From assembly GCA_030549495.1 (NCBI GenBank), contig JAUIRK010000684.1:143482-207481 (forward strand): a stretch of 64,000 nt of DNA. The letters are read 5' to 3'. This DNA is from Nectonema munidae. Lineage: Eukaryota; Nematomorpha; Nectonematoida; Nectonematidae. Made by a program: the position numbers and the translations under genes. Position 1 is the first letter of the stretch. Each line of letters begins with the position of its first letter. The notes under the pieces were generated by a model. The model saw only the letters and a program-made list of their open reading frames with translations. It was not told the origin of the DNA and did not search any database. Shown one piece after another: positions 34,201 to 45,280 of this stretch.

Positions 34201-34610
34201 AATAAAAACAGTTTTTTATAATTAAAATTTGAGTTGAGTTCCGCACCCCTTCAAGGGTAGCTTCGCACCCCCTAGGGGTGCAAGCACCCCTGGTTGGGAA
34301 CCCCTGCCCTAGATCCATTTTAAAATTCCAAAATAGCTACTTCAGAATGGCAGAATTGTTTTTTGGATTCAGTATGTCGTAAAATTTTCAAAAATTCTGA
34401 ACCAAGGTTCAAATCATTGTTACATAGTGAACTTGACTAAAAGCTAACTATTGTCTGTTATTGAATTGAATGATGTTCATTGATTTTTATATTTAATTAT
34501 TTTTTAGAAATTCACGTTTAATACATCCAATTTCAACTAAAAAACAGAGAAAAATCGACAAACAGATTCGTCATGATATGAAAGAAAAGAATAAAATGGA
34601 CCTTAGTTAA
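31150..34610 (+). CDS. Small basic protein, C11orf98-like (two last exons)
   Basis: Exon 31150-31265 (after TATCTTTAG) encodes KEYRMRKKKAKKLKRKEQKI, then ADPEKKKLKKKFV. Exon 34508-34610 completes a split Val codon (phase 2) and reads NSRLIHPISTKKQRKIDKQI, then RHDMKEKNKMDLS and a TAA stop. AATAAA follows at 34651-34656. The joined phase and the polyadenylation signal support a real gene. The tail pattern KK.RK...QIR...KEK..M is like the end of vertebrate C11orf98 (KKRRKLLQQIRLAQKEKTAM, from memory), a small basic nuclear protein family. The first exon is not placed; ATG 31162 could alternatively start a shorter protein. The 3.2 kb intron consists mostly of transposon DNA. Confidence 0.55.
31486..34317. 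repeat. Older MITE-like repeat split by the hAT insertion
   Basis: The left part starts ACTGGAGTGACGGATCCAG with a GGTGGTGGGG run; the right part has CACCCCACCCTCCCCCTAGA and resumes after the hAT as TCCATTTT. Termini of the GGATCCAG / CTAGATCC kind plus G/C-rich inner ends resemble other short repeats here. It is the host sequence for the hAT at 31756-34306. Confidence 0.5.
31756..34306 (-). mobile_element. ZBED5-like hAT transposon, near full length
   Basis: This 2551 bp element has ends CAGTGTTTCCCAACC and GGTTGGGAACCCCTG (inverted, 13 of 15) and a perfect 8-bp target duplication CCCTAGAT (31748-31755, 34307-34314). The reverse strand encodes a transposase from ATG 33808: BED zinc finger with PQCILCQAIFSNANLKPS, catalytic core (32649-33572) with SLQLDETSGVSNCSQLIAL, GTHCLLHRHAL and SVLLYHTEVRWLSRGKILTR, then the C-terminal hAT dimerisation region (32015-32479) with FATTYLCETGFSALLLLKTK. 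Domain order and length match ZBED5/FAM200-type hAT transposases. About three frame disruptions (one in the BED finger, one near 33570, one or more near 32500-32650) separate the blocks, so the copy appears inactive but young. Confidence 0.92.
34508..34610 (+). CDS. C11orf98-like gene, last exon
   Basis: The acceptor is ATTTTTTAG, ending 34507. The exon continues phase 2 and stops at TAA 34608-34610. The polyadenylation signal AATAAA is at 34651-34656, about 40 bp downstream. Confidence 0.55.
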
Positions 34611-34660
34611 ACTTATCCAATAAAAGCATTTGTTTATTTTTTGCCCATTTAATAAAGATT

Positions 34661-37104
34661 AATATTAAGCTGAATGTACAGAATTTTTAATTGTAAAAAA
34701 GAACATTTAACAGTCATAAAAATGTTTCGAAAAGAAATTTCTATCTAGCAAAACATTCCTTAACAAGCTAACTATTACATTGCAAAATGAATTACTCTCC
34801 GATCCACAGTTCAAACTCCTATTTTCTCTACCCATGTCCACATTTTCGATCACAATAACAAACTCTACAGTGGCAACAATTTATTGACTCAACCATCACA
34901 TTACTTCCGATATCTACGCCATTATTAAATTCCTTCATCTATTTATTTATACCTTTTTACAGAGTTATATCTAAATTTTAATAAAGTCGTGTATAATTTT
35001 TGTTACGTCTATCTTATGATATTCTTTATGGATTATGTATATTACATGATTATACAATAAATTGTTGTAAGTGGAACTAGAAAAAATAAATCAAAGAACA
35101 TTATTAAATCTCACTCAATTAATTCTCTTTAAATTAATAAATTTATTTACAAATCAAAGGTTCGATTAAAAAACGTACCAAGATCGAAGTCGTACCGAAC
35201 TTGGAAATTTATAGGAAATAAGATTTTTTCGTACGTAACTTGGAACCGTAAATTTTACAAAAAAAACTATCGAGCTGGAATTAAAATTCGAAACGTAACG
35301 TAGCGTAAACCACCAATGTTTGAGTGAATAGATACACTAAGTGTCCTTTGAAGAAGAATTATCTGCAAAATATATTACATTTTTGTCTTGAATTTTGTTT
35401 AACAGTCACTTCATCAATATCAGGTTTAGAAAAGCTCTTCTTTCATTTCCATCTTCAATTATTCATTTGATAAAAAAGACGTATACAAATAAATTATAAC
35501 AAACAGATAGGCCAAAAAATAAGTTAAAAATGAGAAAGATGTAGCCCTAAAAAGGGCTTCGGTATTTTAAGTTATGGCTGAATAAATCAATCAAAAAAGA
35601 ATTACCTTTGCATACACGCCAACATTTGATAAACAAAAATCGGGAGAAGTGAGCATTAAGCAAAAAAGGCGTTATCACAAATAAATCCGAGCATCTTTTA
35701 ACTAAAAAAACATTTAAAATTTTAACGCTTTAACATTTTCTATTTTTCACAAGTTAATTTGCCCCATGTATATGAATATACAGCCAATTATATTTGTGTA
35801 AATTTATTATATTTTCCTGTAATTTCTGAGAAACATGGAGATTATAAGAAAAATTCCTAGTTCATTTAATTTATGCTTTTAAAGCTTATCAAAAAGAGTA
35901 CATGTTGATTACGAAAATGTAAAACGATGGCAATTTTTAAACGATAAAATACTTTAAAACCACTATAAATATTTTTAAAAAAGTAAAATTTAAAAGCGAA
36001 AAAAAAATAATCGATTCGATCAATTTAAAATTAATTGCATATTTGTAATAATCGCATTTGAAATTCACGCTTTAGTTGTTTTGGGATTAAAAGACACTAA
36101 CTCCTTAAGTAAATTGAAAAAATAACAAGAATATAATTTGATTTAAAAAAAGAACTTAAAATTCAACTATTTCCTCACACGGATTCACTCATCTCCTTGC
36201 TTTTCAGATTTGTCGTCTTAGTAAAATTCTTGGTATTTTTAGCATTGTGTACCAGACTCTTGATAGGTTGCCAATTGCCGTGCTTCTAGATATTGATCTT
36301 TGAAGCAACACGCCAACATTAAAACCCTTTCGTGACCAGTGTATAATATATGATACATAAACAATTTTACCTTCGTCTGCTTTTTCAAATTGTTTTGTAT
36401 ATGAATCTTCTGCTTTTTAATAAATATCGTCTTATTTTTCTGGTAATGGAAGGGTCAACGTGTTTCTTGTTACTCACTCTACTATCGGTATAAATACTTG
36501 TTATATGACTTTGATAAGATTTTACCTTGAATTGGTCGAGAAGTTTTTAGGACCTTGAAAATCACATTTAATCTCTCTCAAAGAATGCATTACTAAGTGG
36601 TAAAGTAAAATATGTTTAATCAGTCCCGCCAATATACAAAATACAGCTTTAGTTAATTCATCTAAATTATATTATGGCATATTTGGCCTCTAGCCTCTCC
36701 CTGGATTATATCGTCTGGTAGCTGTTAATAGCTTATAAAATGAAATCGGAGATATCCATTTCAAATGTAGCAACGAAGTCAGAAAGTAAAAAATGGAAAG
36801 GAGGTCAACTCAGCTTCTAAATATTTTGACATTATGAAAGCTGAAGTATTCTGGGTCGAATTGTCCTTTAACTATAAAATAGACTCTAGTCCTGTGACTA
36901 TTGGTCATCTATGTTTTCACATGAATTTTCACTTGGTTATATAAATAATATTTTTGAAAATCCGTTAGGTATATATTTAATTCGGAGAAGGTGGAAAATC
37001 GGAAGTCTCTAGGCCAAAACGAAGGTGGTGGCATTTGTATAAACTACTTATCGAAATTTTAGTACATAAACTAAAATAGTAAATAACGGAATTTAGCGTA
37101 AAAT
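34661..37104. other. Gene-free stretch
   Basis: It contains the piggyBac-type MITE at 36319-36458. Otherwise it is AT-rich with short open frames only; no exon is supported. Confidence 0.4.
36319..36458. repeat. piggyBac-type MITE (family member F)
   Basis: It begins TTAAAACCCTTTCGTGACCA and ends CTGGTAATGGAAGGGTCAA. On the reverse strand it carries AAGCAGACGAAGGTAAAATT, matching CAGACGAAGATGAAATT of members D and E. Length 140 bp. The right TTAA has decayed to TCAA. Confidence 0.65.
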
Positions 37105-38690
37105 TTCTTAGAAATAAATAAATTTATCTTATATATTATTATACAATTAAAAAAAATTGAAGACAATTTGAAAAATTCAACCTGGGAGAACTTATATTAA
37201 CAAATTCTTACTGGAAATAAAAGATAATAAAAACCTTTCTTGTGATTTTTGTTGTCTTGACTAGAAGCTGGCTTGTGCATAATGGTTTCTGAGTCGAATA
37301 CAAGAATTTCAACATCATTGCTAATACTTAGATATAAGCGGTGCAGGTTATATCTTTCAGGTGAATAAACTCCACATTTTGTAACTTTCTTCTAGAAGTG
37401 ACTTGAAGGCAGTATGTATTTAAAGTTGAATTTAGTTTTGCGTACAAATCGTCCAATGTAAAATTACCAACACTTTATCTTTTAGATTATTACAGGTCGA
37501 ATCTTTGGTATGAATAGCCAAACTTGTTAGTCTTGAGTAAAGTCTTGAACGCGATATTGTAAAACATATGAAAATTTCGAAAAAAATTAACCTTATTTGA
37601 TTTATAAAATTTTTGATATGGCGTAGTAATCTGTAATAGAGTAGAATTATGTTACCCGGTCATGGTGTAATAATCTGTAATGGTGTAGCATTGTTACCCG
37701 GTCAAAATAATAATGCGCTAAAATAAATAATCATTAAAACATTATATATATTCCTTATTTATTAAATCAATTTTTAAAATTAAAAAATATAATTTACAAT
37801 TTATTTTTTATAAAAACTCTAGCTAAACTAGTTGTTTAACCCTTTGAGAACCAGAATTTTCAAGACTAATCGTCTGCTTTTTTTTCAATGCAATTTTAGT
37901 ATCCCACCGGTCCTCAAAGGGTTAAAATCGCAAATAAGGAGATTTAGAAAAATAAATAACTTTATTTTATACAATTGAAAAATTCAAGCTAGAACTTATA
38001 TCTAAAATTTCTTACTGAAAATAAACGATCATAAAAACCTTTATTTTTGTAATCTAGAACCTGGCTTGGTTTCTGAATCGAATACAAGAATTTCAAACAT
38101 TGCACATATTTAGATATAAGTGATGAAGGTTGTATCTTTTAGGTGAATTAACTCCACACTTTGTAACTTCCTTCTGGTAGTGACTTGAAGACAGTTGTAT
38201 TTAAAGTTGAATTTAGTCTTGCGTACAAATCGTCCAATTTAAAATTACCAACACCATATCTTTTATCTTTTCGATATTACACGTCAAATCTTTGATATGA
38301 AGCGCCAAAATTGTTAGTCTTGGACGTAGTTAGATATTGTAAAACATAAAAAAGACGAAAATTTTTAGAAAATTTAAATTGGATGAGAATAATAAATAAA
38401 ATTATAAAAATAGAAATTTATTTTTTAAAATATAAAATAATAGTATATATAAAATACTTTATTTGATTTTTAAAAATTTTAGAAGGCGTAGTAATCTGTA
38501 ATGGAGTAGAATAACGTTACCCGGTCATGGCGTAGTAATCTTGAATGGAGTCTTACCCGGGTAATATAATAATGCGCTAAAATAAATAAAGAAATAATCC
38601 TTAAAACTGTGTATATATATACATTATTAATTATAACAATTCTTAAAATTAAAAAATATAATTTTAAAATTAAAAATTAACATTTTTAAT
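37105..38690. repeat. Diverged tandem duplication, about 0.7 kb per copy
   Basis: Copy 1 (about 37105-37811) and copy 2 (about 37945-38690) share long runs in the same order, such as GTTTCTGAGTCGAATACAAG, TTTGCGTACAAATCGTCCAA-like, GTTACCCGGTCATGG and ATAATGCGCTAAAATAAATA. The copies have point differences and an extra roughly 100 bp in copy 2. No protein is encoded in either. Confidence 0.85.
37836..37925. repeat. piggyBac-type MITE (family member C), very short
   Basis: It runs from TTAACCCTTTGAGAACCAG to CCGGTCCTCAAAGGGTTAA: 90 bp, almost a pure palindrome of two 19-bp ends with a core containing ATCGTCTGC (reverse of GCAGACGAT). It sits exactly between the two copies of the tandem duplication. 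Confidence 0.85.
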
Positions 38691-39859
38691 AATAATTTTT
38701 AAAACCATAATTTTTTAATAACATTTTTAATTATGAAATTATAATTTTTTGTAATTTGATTTTTGTTTAGTGCAATTTTCAATGGTGGCGGATTTAATTT
38801 TTTTCCTATAACTAGATTCGTTTGACTTTATTTTAAAGAATTCAGTTTAAGAAAAAGAATAGCCTCTAATATTAAAATTATTTAAAAGATAAGTAAATAT
38901 AAGAAGGTAAGTATTAATTTTACTTGAAGGGTATGGCAATCTTTTTACTTTCAACAAATTTACAATGCCGTGGAATTTTTATATCACTCTACTACGAATT
39001 TAAATCTTTATATAAAAAGTGTAAATCTAGCAAAAACCACTTTTGATATCCGCATCAAATCAAAGAAAGCAAAAAAGTTATTAAAAACAAAGTTGAATTG
39101 AAATCTCCAAGAATCCTATGAATACCTTAAAGAGTATATTTTTTTCAAATATTGAATAATTGTTTGTTTAAAATTTACAAATTCATTTTTTGTACTGTAT
39201 TAATTGTTTGCTACGACTTCTTTTTGTGAATAAACACTTAATTACTAATAAAGAGTTTTTGAATCCGTTTTTTTTCATACCTTAATTTTTTACTCCTCTT
39301 CATTTGTTGGTATAGCTAATACTGGAAACGTCCCTCTGATCTTATTTGGAATCGTCCTCTGATGATTACCATGGGATAATTCCACACAAGTTTAACCACC
39401 ATTCAATTTTCAAAAATTTTTTTTACACTAAACTATTGATAACCTACTTTTTTATATCTATCAACTATCTTAACAGATCATAGTTGCAAACATGTGTAAG
39501 GCAAACATGGTAGAAATTATACAATGAGATGACAGATTTATTATAAACTCAATAGTCAATGCATTCAAAATATGATGAATAGATAACTAATTTAACAGGG
39601 TTTCAATTTTAACAATCCTTTTACGTCATAAAAAGGTGCTTGGTATGTGGAGATATTTGCTTCAGGGAGCAGTTTTGCTGTGGGTACTCACTAGGGTAAT
39701 TACAAAAATTATTTTTTGCTGAAATCACTTGCAAACGAGGAAGTTTTATGTGTAATTTAAAATTACTATTATTATTTTTGCATTTTACAAAAAAACTTCC
39801 CTCTTCACGTTGACAAAAAAATTTGAAAAAAAGAATTTTTTTTTAAAAATCTAATAACT
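38691..39859. other. AT-rich stretch, no gene seen
   Basis: No exon, RNA or recognisable repeat is supported here. Confidence 0.35.
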
Positions 39860-40996
39860 TTAAGTTATTTTATTTAAGAAGGTAATCATTATACTTAAAC
39901 AAATTTTATTTGCACAAAATATATTATTCCATCTTGCTTGATGTATGTTTAGGAGTTTCTTCCAGTATATTTTGGGCCACTTTAAAGTTGTTTTGTAGTG
40001 ACGATATGCCTGGCATAGTTCATACAATAACTTGAAGTTGTCTGGCCATCCAGGGTTTGCGCCTGTGTTAACATCATCTGTTGGAAGAACCTGGTAGTTG
40101 TCTCTAATAGAATTGTAGTTCTTCGATATTTCGTCAATTAAAGAGCAGTTATGTTCTGGACCGTTGCTTTGTTTCGGAATGAGGAAATCCATTACGTGTT
40201 TTAGAAGCAGATCGAGTACGTGATGTTGACAGCCGATGTACTGTGGCTTCTGAAAGCCTTTGCTTATGACATCATCCTGGATCAATTTAACAATACCTTG
40301 CAAACGACCAGAATTTACGGCACATGTGTCGCAAATTATCATGCAAATATTTTTCGAAGCATTGTATTAGTCGTTCAGATTATGTAGTTATTTGTGAATA
40401 GCCTTAGCAGTGCCATTTGGGCATTTTAAAACACCACGTTTTATTTCAGTCATGGTATTTTTTTTAGCAAAACCACTTGATATTCTTCCGATAACCTTTT
40501 AGCATCAAATTGAAGAAAACAACGCTCATCAACTTGTAATAATTTTTCAAAAAAATTTATTTTCATTTTTTGACTTCTCTGATTATTTGTTTCCATATAC
40601 CCGATTGTCATGGAACTGGAACATTATAAGCAAAAATTGTTTCGAGAACGTCATGCGCTTTGTGTCTTAATATGTTATTCTTGTGTAACAGTAAACTTGC
40701 TGTTGAAGTTCCTGCTCTTTTGTAATTTAGTTTGTCTTCAGAAGAACAGGAAGGCGAGTTGCGCTTCGTTTCAAACTCAATACTAGAGTTTGAGTCAGAT
40801 TCAGGGATGTTATGTGTGGATAACGACTCGAAAGAACTTGATTTAGTTCGAACACAAATGCGTTTTCTTCTGTGCACTGATTTTTAAGGAGAATAACCAA
40901 CTTTACCTCCACTTTGAATCTGCTTCTGGTAGAGTTTTTTTTATCCTCTGTGCTGGCAAGTGGGAAACAACGTGGATCTAAAAAACTATAAGCCAT
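39860..40996 (-). mobile_element. Second CFDTT/CRHH-type transposase relic
   Basis: The reverse strand gives an N-terminal region (40996-40608) rich in Ser, Lys and Asn (SVHRRKRICVRTKSSSFESL-like). A damaged middle holds QFDAKRLSEEYQVVLLKNTM. An open stretch at 40342-39860 has MIICDTCAVNSGRLQGIVKL, then QYIGCQHHVLDLLLKHVMDF. CDT..x..N..GR..G followed by C.HH...L is the same signature as in the element at 8969-11169 (CFDTT..NTRRINGA, CRHHIFEIIL), but the sequences are far apart, so this is a different lineage of the same family. Several frame breaks are present. The element ends were not identified. Confidence 0.65.
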
Positions 40997-41560
40997 ATGT
41001 AGAAGCTTACATCTGAAGCAAGTAGCACCTAACAGTGGTTTCTATGCGGTTCCTTTAAAATTCCCTTGCAAAATGATAGTATTCGATTTGTTAATGGACA
41101 TTGGTTATATGATGATTCTTTAAATAATTTTCCTTTCCTCAACTTTTACTCTTTCTCATTTATTACAATTTTCTCGTCATTCTCCATTTTTAAACCTCTC
41201 TTATTTATAAACAAAAGAAAAATAAAATTTTAAAACATTTGAAAGTTCAATCTTACTTTCCTGTATATCCTTAAGAAAGATATTCCAAGCGACTTTTGTT
41301 AGTCTTTGTATTTTCCTTAATCATTTATTAACTAATTCTGAATATTGGTGAACCGCTATGTAATATTTAACTTTCACGTCACCATTTTGTACGCCAAATA
41401 AATCTTCTTCTATGTGGATTAGTTGAATTTACACAAAATTATCGTTATAGCAAAACAATGTTTGGTTAAATTCACTTTTTTTAGAGTTTAAATTCCCTTG
41501 AATTCTTGATTTTAGGTTATATGATGCTTGTTTTAACCTTATTAGAGCTGGGCTAAATTT
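40997..41560. other. Short gene-free stretch
   Basis: No supported feature. Confidence 0.3.
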
Positions 41561-42789
41561 GTTCGCTCAGGTGCTGGGTGGGAGGGGGGGGGGCGTAAAA
41601 TGCCCCCTATTTTTCTCAGATATTAATAAGTTTTTATAAAGATATGATGAATTCAGTGGTGATGTCCATCTGTCAAAAAATTGATTTATATGTGACAGCT
41701 CATCTTAAAAAGAAACTTTTATTCTAAATAATTATATAAAGTTTTTTACACATATATACCCATTTCCTAGCATGCTGAATTCAGCGGTGATATTAATTTT
41801 TATGAAAATCAATAAAACCAAAAAAACGTTTTTAGCGAAATATAAGTTCAATATTTTCAGAAACTTTTTTCATGATACCAAGTTTTAGCTGTTCAAATTA
41901 ATCAGAGATTTTTGGTAAAAATTTAGTTCCATCAATACACCAAACATTTTGCAAAAATGAAAATATGTTTATGTTTTTAAATGAGAGAAAAATAGTTTTC
42001 CATCGTTACAATTTTATATCAATGAATATTGTCAGACTCGCTTTAAAAAAATTTTTTCAACAAAGGTCACTTTTAATCTTTATCAGTACGTTTGTTACAT
42101 TTTGTAACATTTGGAAACTTTATTTTTTTCAATAGCTATTTGGGAATTAATATTTTGACTAGCTATTCAGTTTAAAAGCAAAAATACTCTATTTGCTTAA
42201 TATTTAAGCAGAGATATTTTTTATAATGTTCGATTGTTAAATTTTGTAAGTTACACTGTACATAATTAATTAAATCATTTTTTTAAGAAAATTTGTTGAT
42301 TATAAATAATAAAAATATAATATCGAAACAAAATGTTTCAGTTGTTAAAAATGTACTTGATCTATTTATGACAGCTGTCAGAATTTTATTTGTAAACGAA
42401 ATAGTAAAAAAAAAAACGCAATGATTTTCTTCTTCTCTTATGCTATGATTTTTATGATTTATGTTTGTTTAAATTGTTTTTTTAATGATGTTGTGTTCTT
42501 ACACTTAAATAATTTTATGAAAAGTGATTAAACTACCGTTTTTTGTATACTATGATTCCCTACAAAATGTAAAAAATACAACCAATTACCCTATAAAGAT
42601 TAGCTACTTCAACGTTGACTTTTGCTGCCTATAAAAACTTGAAAATATCAAATAAATTACCTCATTTTTTGTCTCCTATTATTTTGAAATTATTCTGAGA
42701 ATAGACAGTTTCATTTTAAAATAGTGAAAATTGCTTATTTTGTCTCTTTTCTCTCTTATGTTAATTATGTAGCAAATTTTTCAATTTTG

Positions 42790-42925
42790 AGTAAAAGGTA
42801 CCGTGGGTGTGTTTTCATTGACCAGGCACTGATCTACGGCTTAAGTCAAACTTAGAACAAATTGGTATCGATGTGGAATCGAACCCAGAGGGCTGAGTCC
42901 ATCATCTCAACCAACCTGCCATGCC
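42790..42925 (-). repeat. tRNA-derived SINE, second subfamily
   Basis: The reverse strand carries GGTTGAGATGATGGACTC, then GGGTTCGATTCCACATCGAT (B box), then a tail with GTGCCTGGTCAATGAAAACA and CACGGTACC. The tail matches that of the other SINE subfamily (TCGATGAAAACACCCC, GGTACCTT), while the tRNA-like head differs. Confidence 0.75.
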
Positions 42926-42947
42926 ACCCATAGAGTATGCTGTAGTG

Positions 42948-43140
42948 CAGCGCTTTTCAAACAGTGGGTCCCGACCCTTCAGTGGGTCGCGTGAAAGATA
43001 AAATGGGTCGTGACAAAAAAGATGCTGAATAAATGAACGTAGCAAAGAGAGTTTGTCTTATTACAGCTAAGTATTATGGGTCGTGATGCAAAATGTGGTT
43101 CTTGCTATGGGTGGAAGTGAAAAAAGTTTGAAAAACGCTC
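42948..43140. mobile_element. hAT-type MITE with perfect 8-bp target duplication
   Basis: The ends CAGCGCTTTTCAAAC and GTTTGAAAAACGCTC are inverted (13 of 15). They are flanked by CTGTAGTG on both sides (42940-42947 and 43141-43148). The interior repeats the phrase GGGTCGTGA/GGGTCGCG several times. It is 193 bp with no coding capacity. Confidence 0.9.
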
Positions 43141-43300
43141 CTGTAGTGGATACGTCAAATTAGTTTTCAAAAAACTTAAGTTATGCTGTAAACTTTTTTA
43201 GTTTTTTGTGAAGCTCTATAACTTTTTCTTATAGATTTTTTTTCCTTAAAAGTTAGTATAAACGGCAAATGGTTAAAAGTTGTTATTTTAAAAACAAGTT

Positions 43301-44505
43301 AACCAATCGTTGTTTGATTTGTCTGCCCCTGTTGTGAATCATACATGCTTTCCATACATTTTCAAACAGTCTTTTTTATTCCATCTTACCATGTTTTTAT
43401 CATAGCCTTTAAAAAATTCTAAAAACAAATTTCCATAAAACTAATTAAAATAATTCTTAAATTAAAAATTTTTTTTAAAGATATTTATGCTCACCCTAAC
43501 CCACAAGGTTCCAACTTGGAAAAATAAATAATTTGCCATAATTACCGATTCGACTAAAGTTCTTATCCGTGCATCTATAGTTCCAAGCATATTTTTAAGT
43601 GTCCACTATTCTAAACGAACAACTTATACCTTATAACAATGTTAATTTACATCAGGAGCGCACATGCAGGGGTGGGGGCGAAAAGCCTATGTATAGTTTT
43701 TAAATTTCATCAATTCTGTAAAAAAAAATAAAGTAGTCTTATAAATTTAGGTATGCCCTGAATACACTCTATTTTAAAGGATTGCTTGAATATTTGGCGA
43801 TTTAGTATAAAAACATATATTTTATATAAAATTTGAAGGAATATTTTATTAGATATATTTCTGATCGATCAAAATTTTGATTGACATTTTCCAAAAAGTA
43901 GCCATGATTATTGAAAAAAATTAAATATATAGTGTTATGCGTTCATAACTGTATATAACTATAAATTTTCAAGGTAGTATATATTATAGACCTAAGTTAT
44001 AAGATTAACTACAGATGTCAAAATTTTGCTGAAAAATTTTAATTTTTGATTTTGTTGACATCAAATGGTCATTCAACTACCATGAAAATGGTATATTAAA
44101 AAATTGAGCTAGCGATTTTAGGAAAAGTCACGAAATTTGAAGGGATATGATTCAGCCAATTTTGTACAATTAATTTTTTAGTGAAGGGGGTAGCATTGAT
44201 AAAAAGTCAATTGCATAGGAAAGATGTTTATCGATGCACGAATAGTGCAACATTAGCCAAAATTGTCAACAATGAAATTTTTTCCAGAAAGTCCAGAAGG
44301 ATTCAACTTTTTTGAAAAAAATTCCAAAAAAAAAATTTGTGCGACTTCATGATTTCCAAATAAAGATAAAAAAATTTTTATTGATATCACATTACTGAAA
44401 TTCTTAGAGTACATGTGCTACATTCTTTTTTGGTAAAAATGTTGCTTTACGTATAAAAATGTCTGCCCCTCCAACTTCTAATTTCTGGCTACGCCACTGC
44501 TAATA
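43301..44505. other. Mosaic of repeat pieces between 43.3 and 44.5 kb
   Basis: A CAGGAGCGCACATGCAGGGG end lies near 43654. A block at 43690-43800 matches 19236-19350. A second copy of the hairpin MITE lies at 44188-44262. The stretch closes with TCTGGCTACGCCACTG at 44484-44499, the inverted form of CAGTGGCGTAGCCA at 26217. No gene is supported. Confidence 0.5.
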
Positions 44506-44957
44506 GGGTTAATAATTTTCCTTTCAATGAATGAATAACCTCAGTAAATTTAATAACTGTCAAAAAAATTATTGATAATCAAAAAATATGGATCAAAATA
44601 AAAACCAAACTACAAAAAAATATTTCTAAGAATTATTAATAAACTATGCAAAATTGACAAGATATAAACATACAATTGATTTCATGTATAGGAAAATGAT
44701 AATTTTAACCTGAAAAAAGTAATTAACAAATGTTGACAAAAAATTTATAATACACAATCTTCGGACAGGTCATGAAATTTTTCAAATGCTTGAAATGTAT
44801 ATAACATATAATATTAAATTCTATTTTTACTGTCCGATTCCTCAATAATTGCTTTATCATATAGGAAAAAATTTTAATGATAAAAAATGATTTATCTGTA
44901 TGTGTGTTTTTGGAATTTAAAGATGTATGCTACGAAAATAGGTTTAGAAATATAAAA
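44506..44957. other. AT-rich stretch, no gene seen
   Basis: No supported feature before the LSM7 polyadenylation signal. Confidence 0.3.
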
Positions 44958-44963
44958 TTTATT
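44958..44963 (-). promoter_or_regulatory. Polyadenylation signal of LSM7
   Basis: TTTATT on the forward strand is AATAAA on the reverse strand, 12 bp after the stop codon. This gives a very short 3' UTR. Confidence 0.55.
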
Positions 44964-44974
44964 TAAAGATAATT

Positions 44975-45280
44975 TCAAGTTGATTGAATAAAAGGATTTG
45001 GTATTTCTTCCATGCCATCTAAAGGGCAAATTAAAACTATCGTTGTTCCTCTACAAACAACCAAGCCTAGATTCCTCGTATCTTCAGAAATTTTATAGGG
45101 ATCATCAGGATCTCTAAGATATTCAATTGTACCATCAATTACAACATTTAAAAGTTGATCAAATCCTTTTAAAACACCTGAAATTTCTCTTCCACCCGAA
45201 AATTTTATCTTTATAGCTCTTTCAAGATATTTTTCAAGGTTCAATATCGTTTCTTTTTTCTTTTTTTCATTAGAGGACAT
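44975..45280 (-). CDS. LSM7: U6 snRNA-associated Sm-like protein LSm7
   Basis: This Sm-fold subunit belongs to two heptameric rings: LSm2-8 in the nucleus (binds the U6 snRNA 3' end for splicing) and LSm1-7 in the cytoplasm (decapping and mRNA decay). The 101-residue product is near the family length. It starts MSSNEKKKKETILNLEKYLE; the KEKKKKESILDL start is typical of LSm7. The Sm1 motif is at about residues 22-53 (IKIKFSGGREISGVLKGFDQ, LLNVVIDGTIEYL), followed by the LSm7-specific RDPDDPY insert. The Sm2 motif is LGLVVCRGTTIVLICP at about 72-87, followed by DGMEEIPNPF. No intron is present. It is strongly conserved, in contrast with the divergent TOM70 and HYOU1 nearby. Confidence 0.97.
   Translation of the reverse strand: MSSNEKKKKETILNLEKYLERAIKIKFSGGREISGVLKGFDQLLNVVIDGTIEYLRDPDDPYKISEDTRNLGLVVCRGTTIVLICPLDGMEEIPNPFIQST

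Larger units (their letters stand above)
41561..43300. repeat. Long non-coding hAT-like element, copy 2
   Basis: From 41825 to 42440 it is closely similar to 18295-18930, and 42605-42790 matches 51550-51760. It is interrupted by a SINE (about 42790-42925) and a hAT-type MITE (42948-43140), then continues with CCTTAAAAGTTAGTATAAAC (compare 51948-51970). A GGGAGGGGGGGGGGCG run near 41580 lies at the left edge. No transposase is encoded. Confidence 0.65.
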
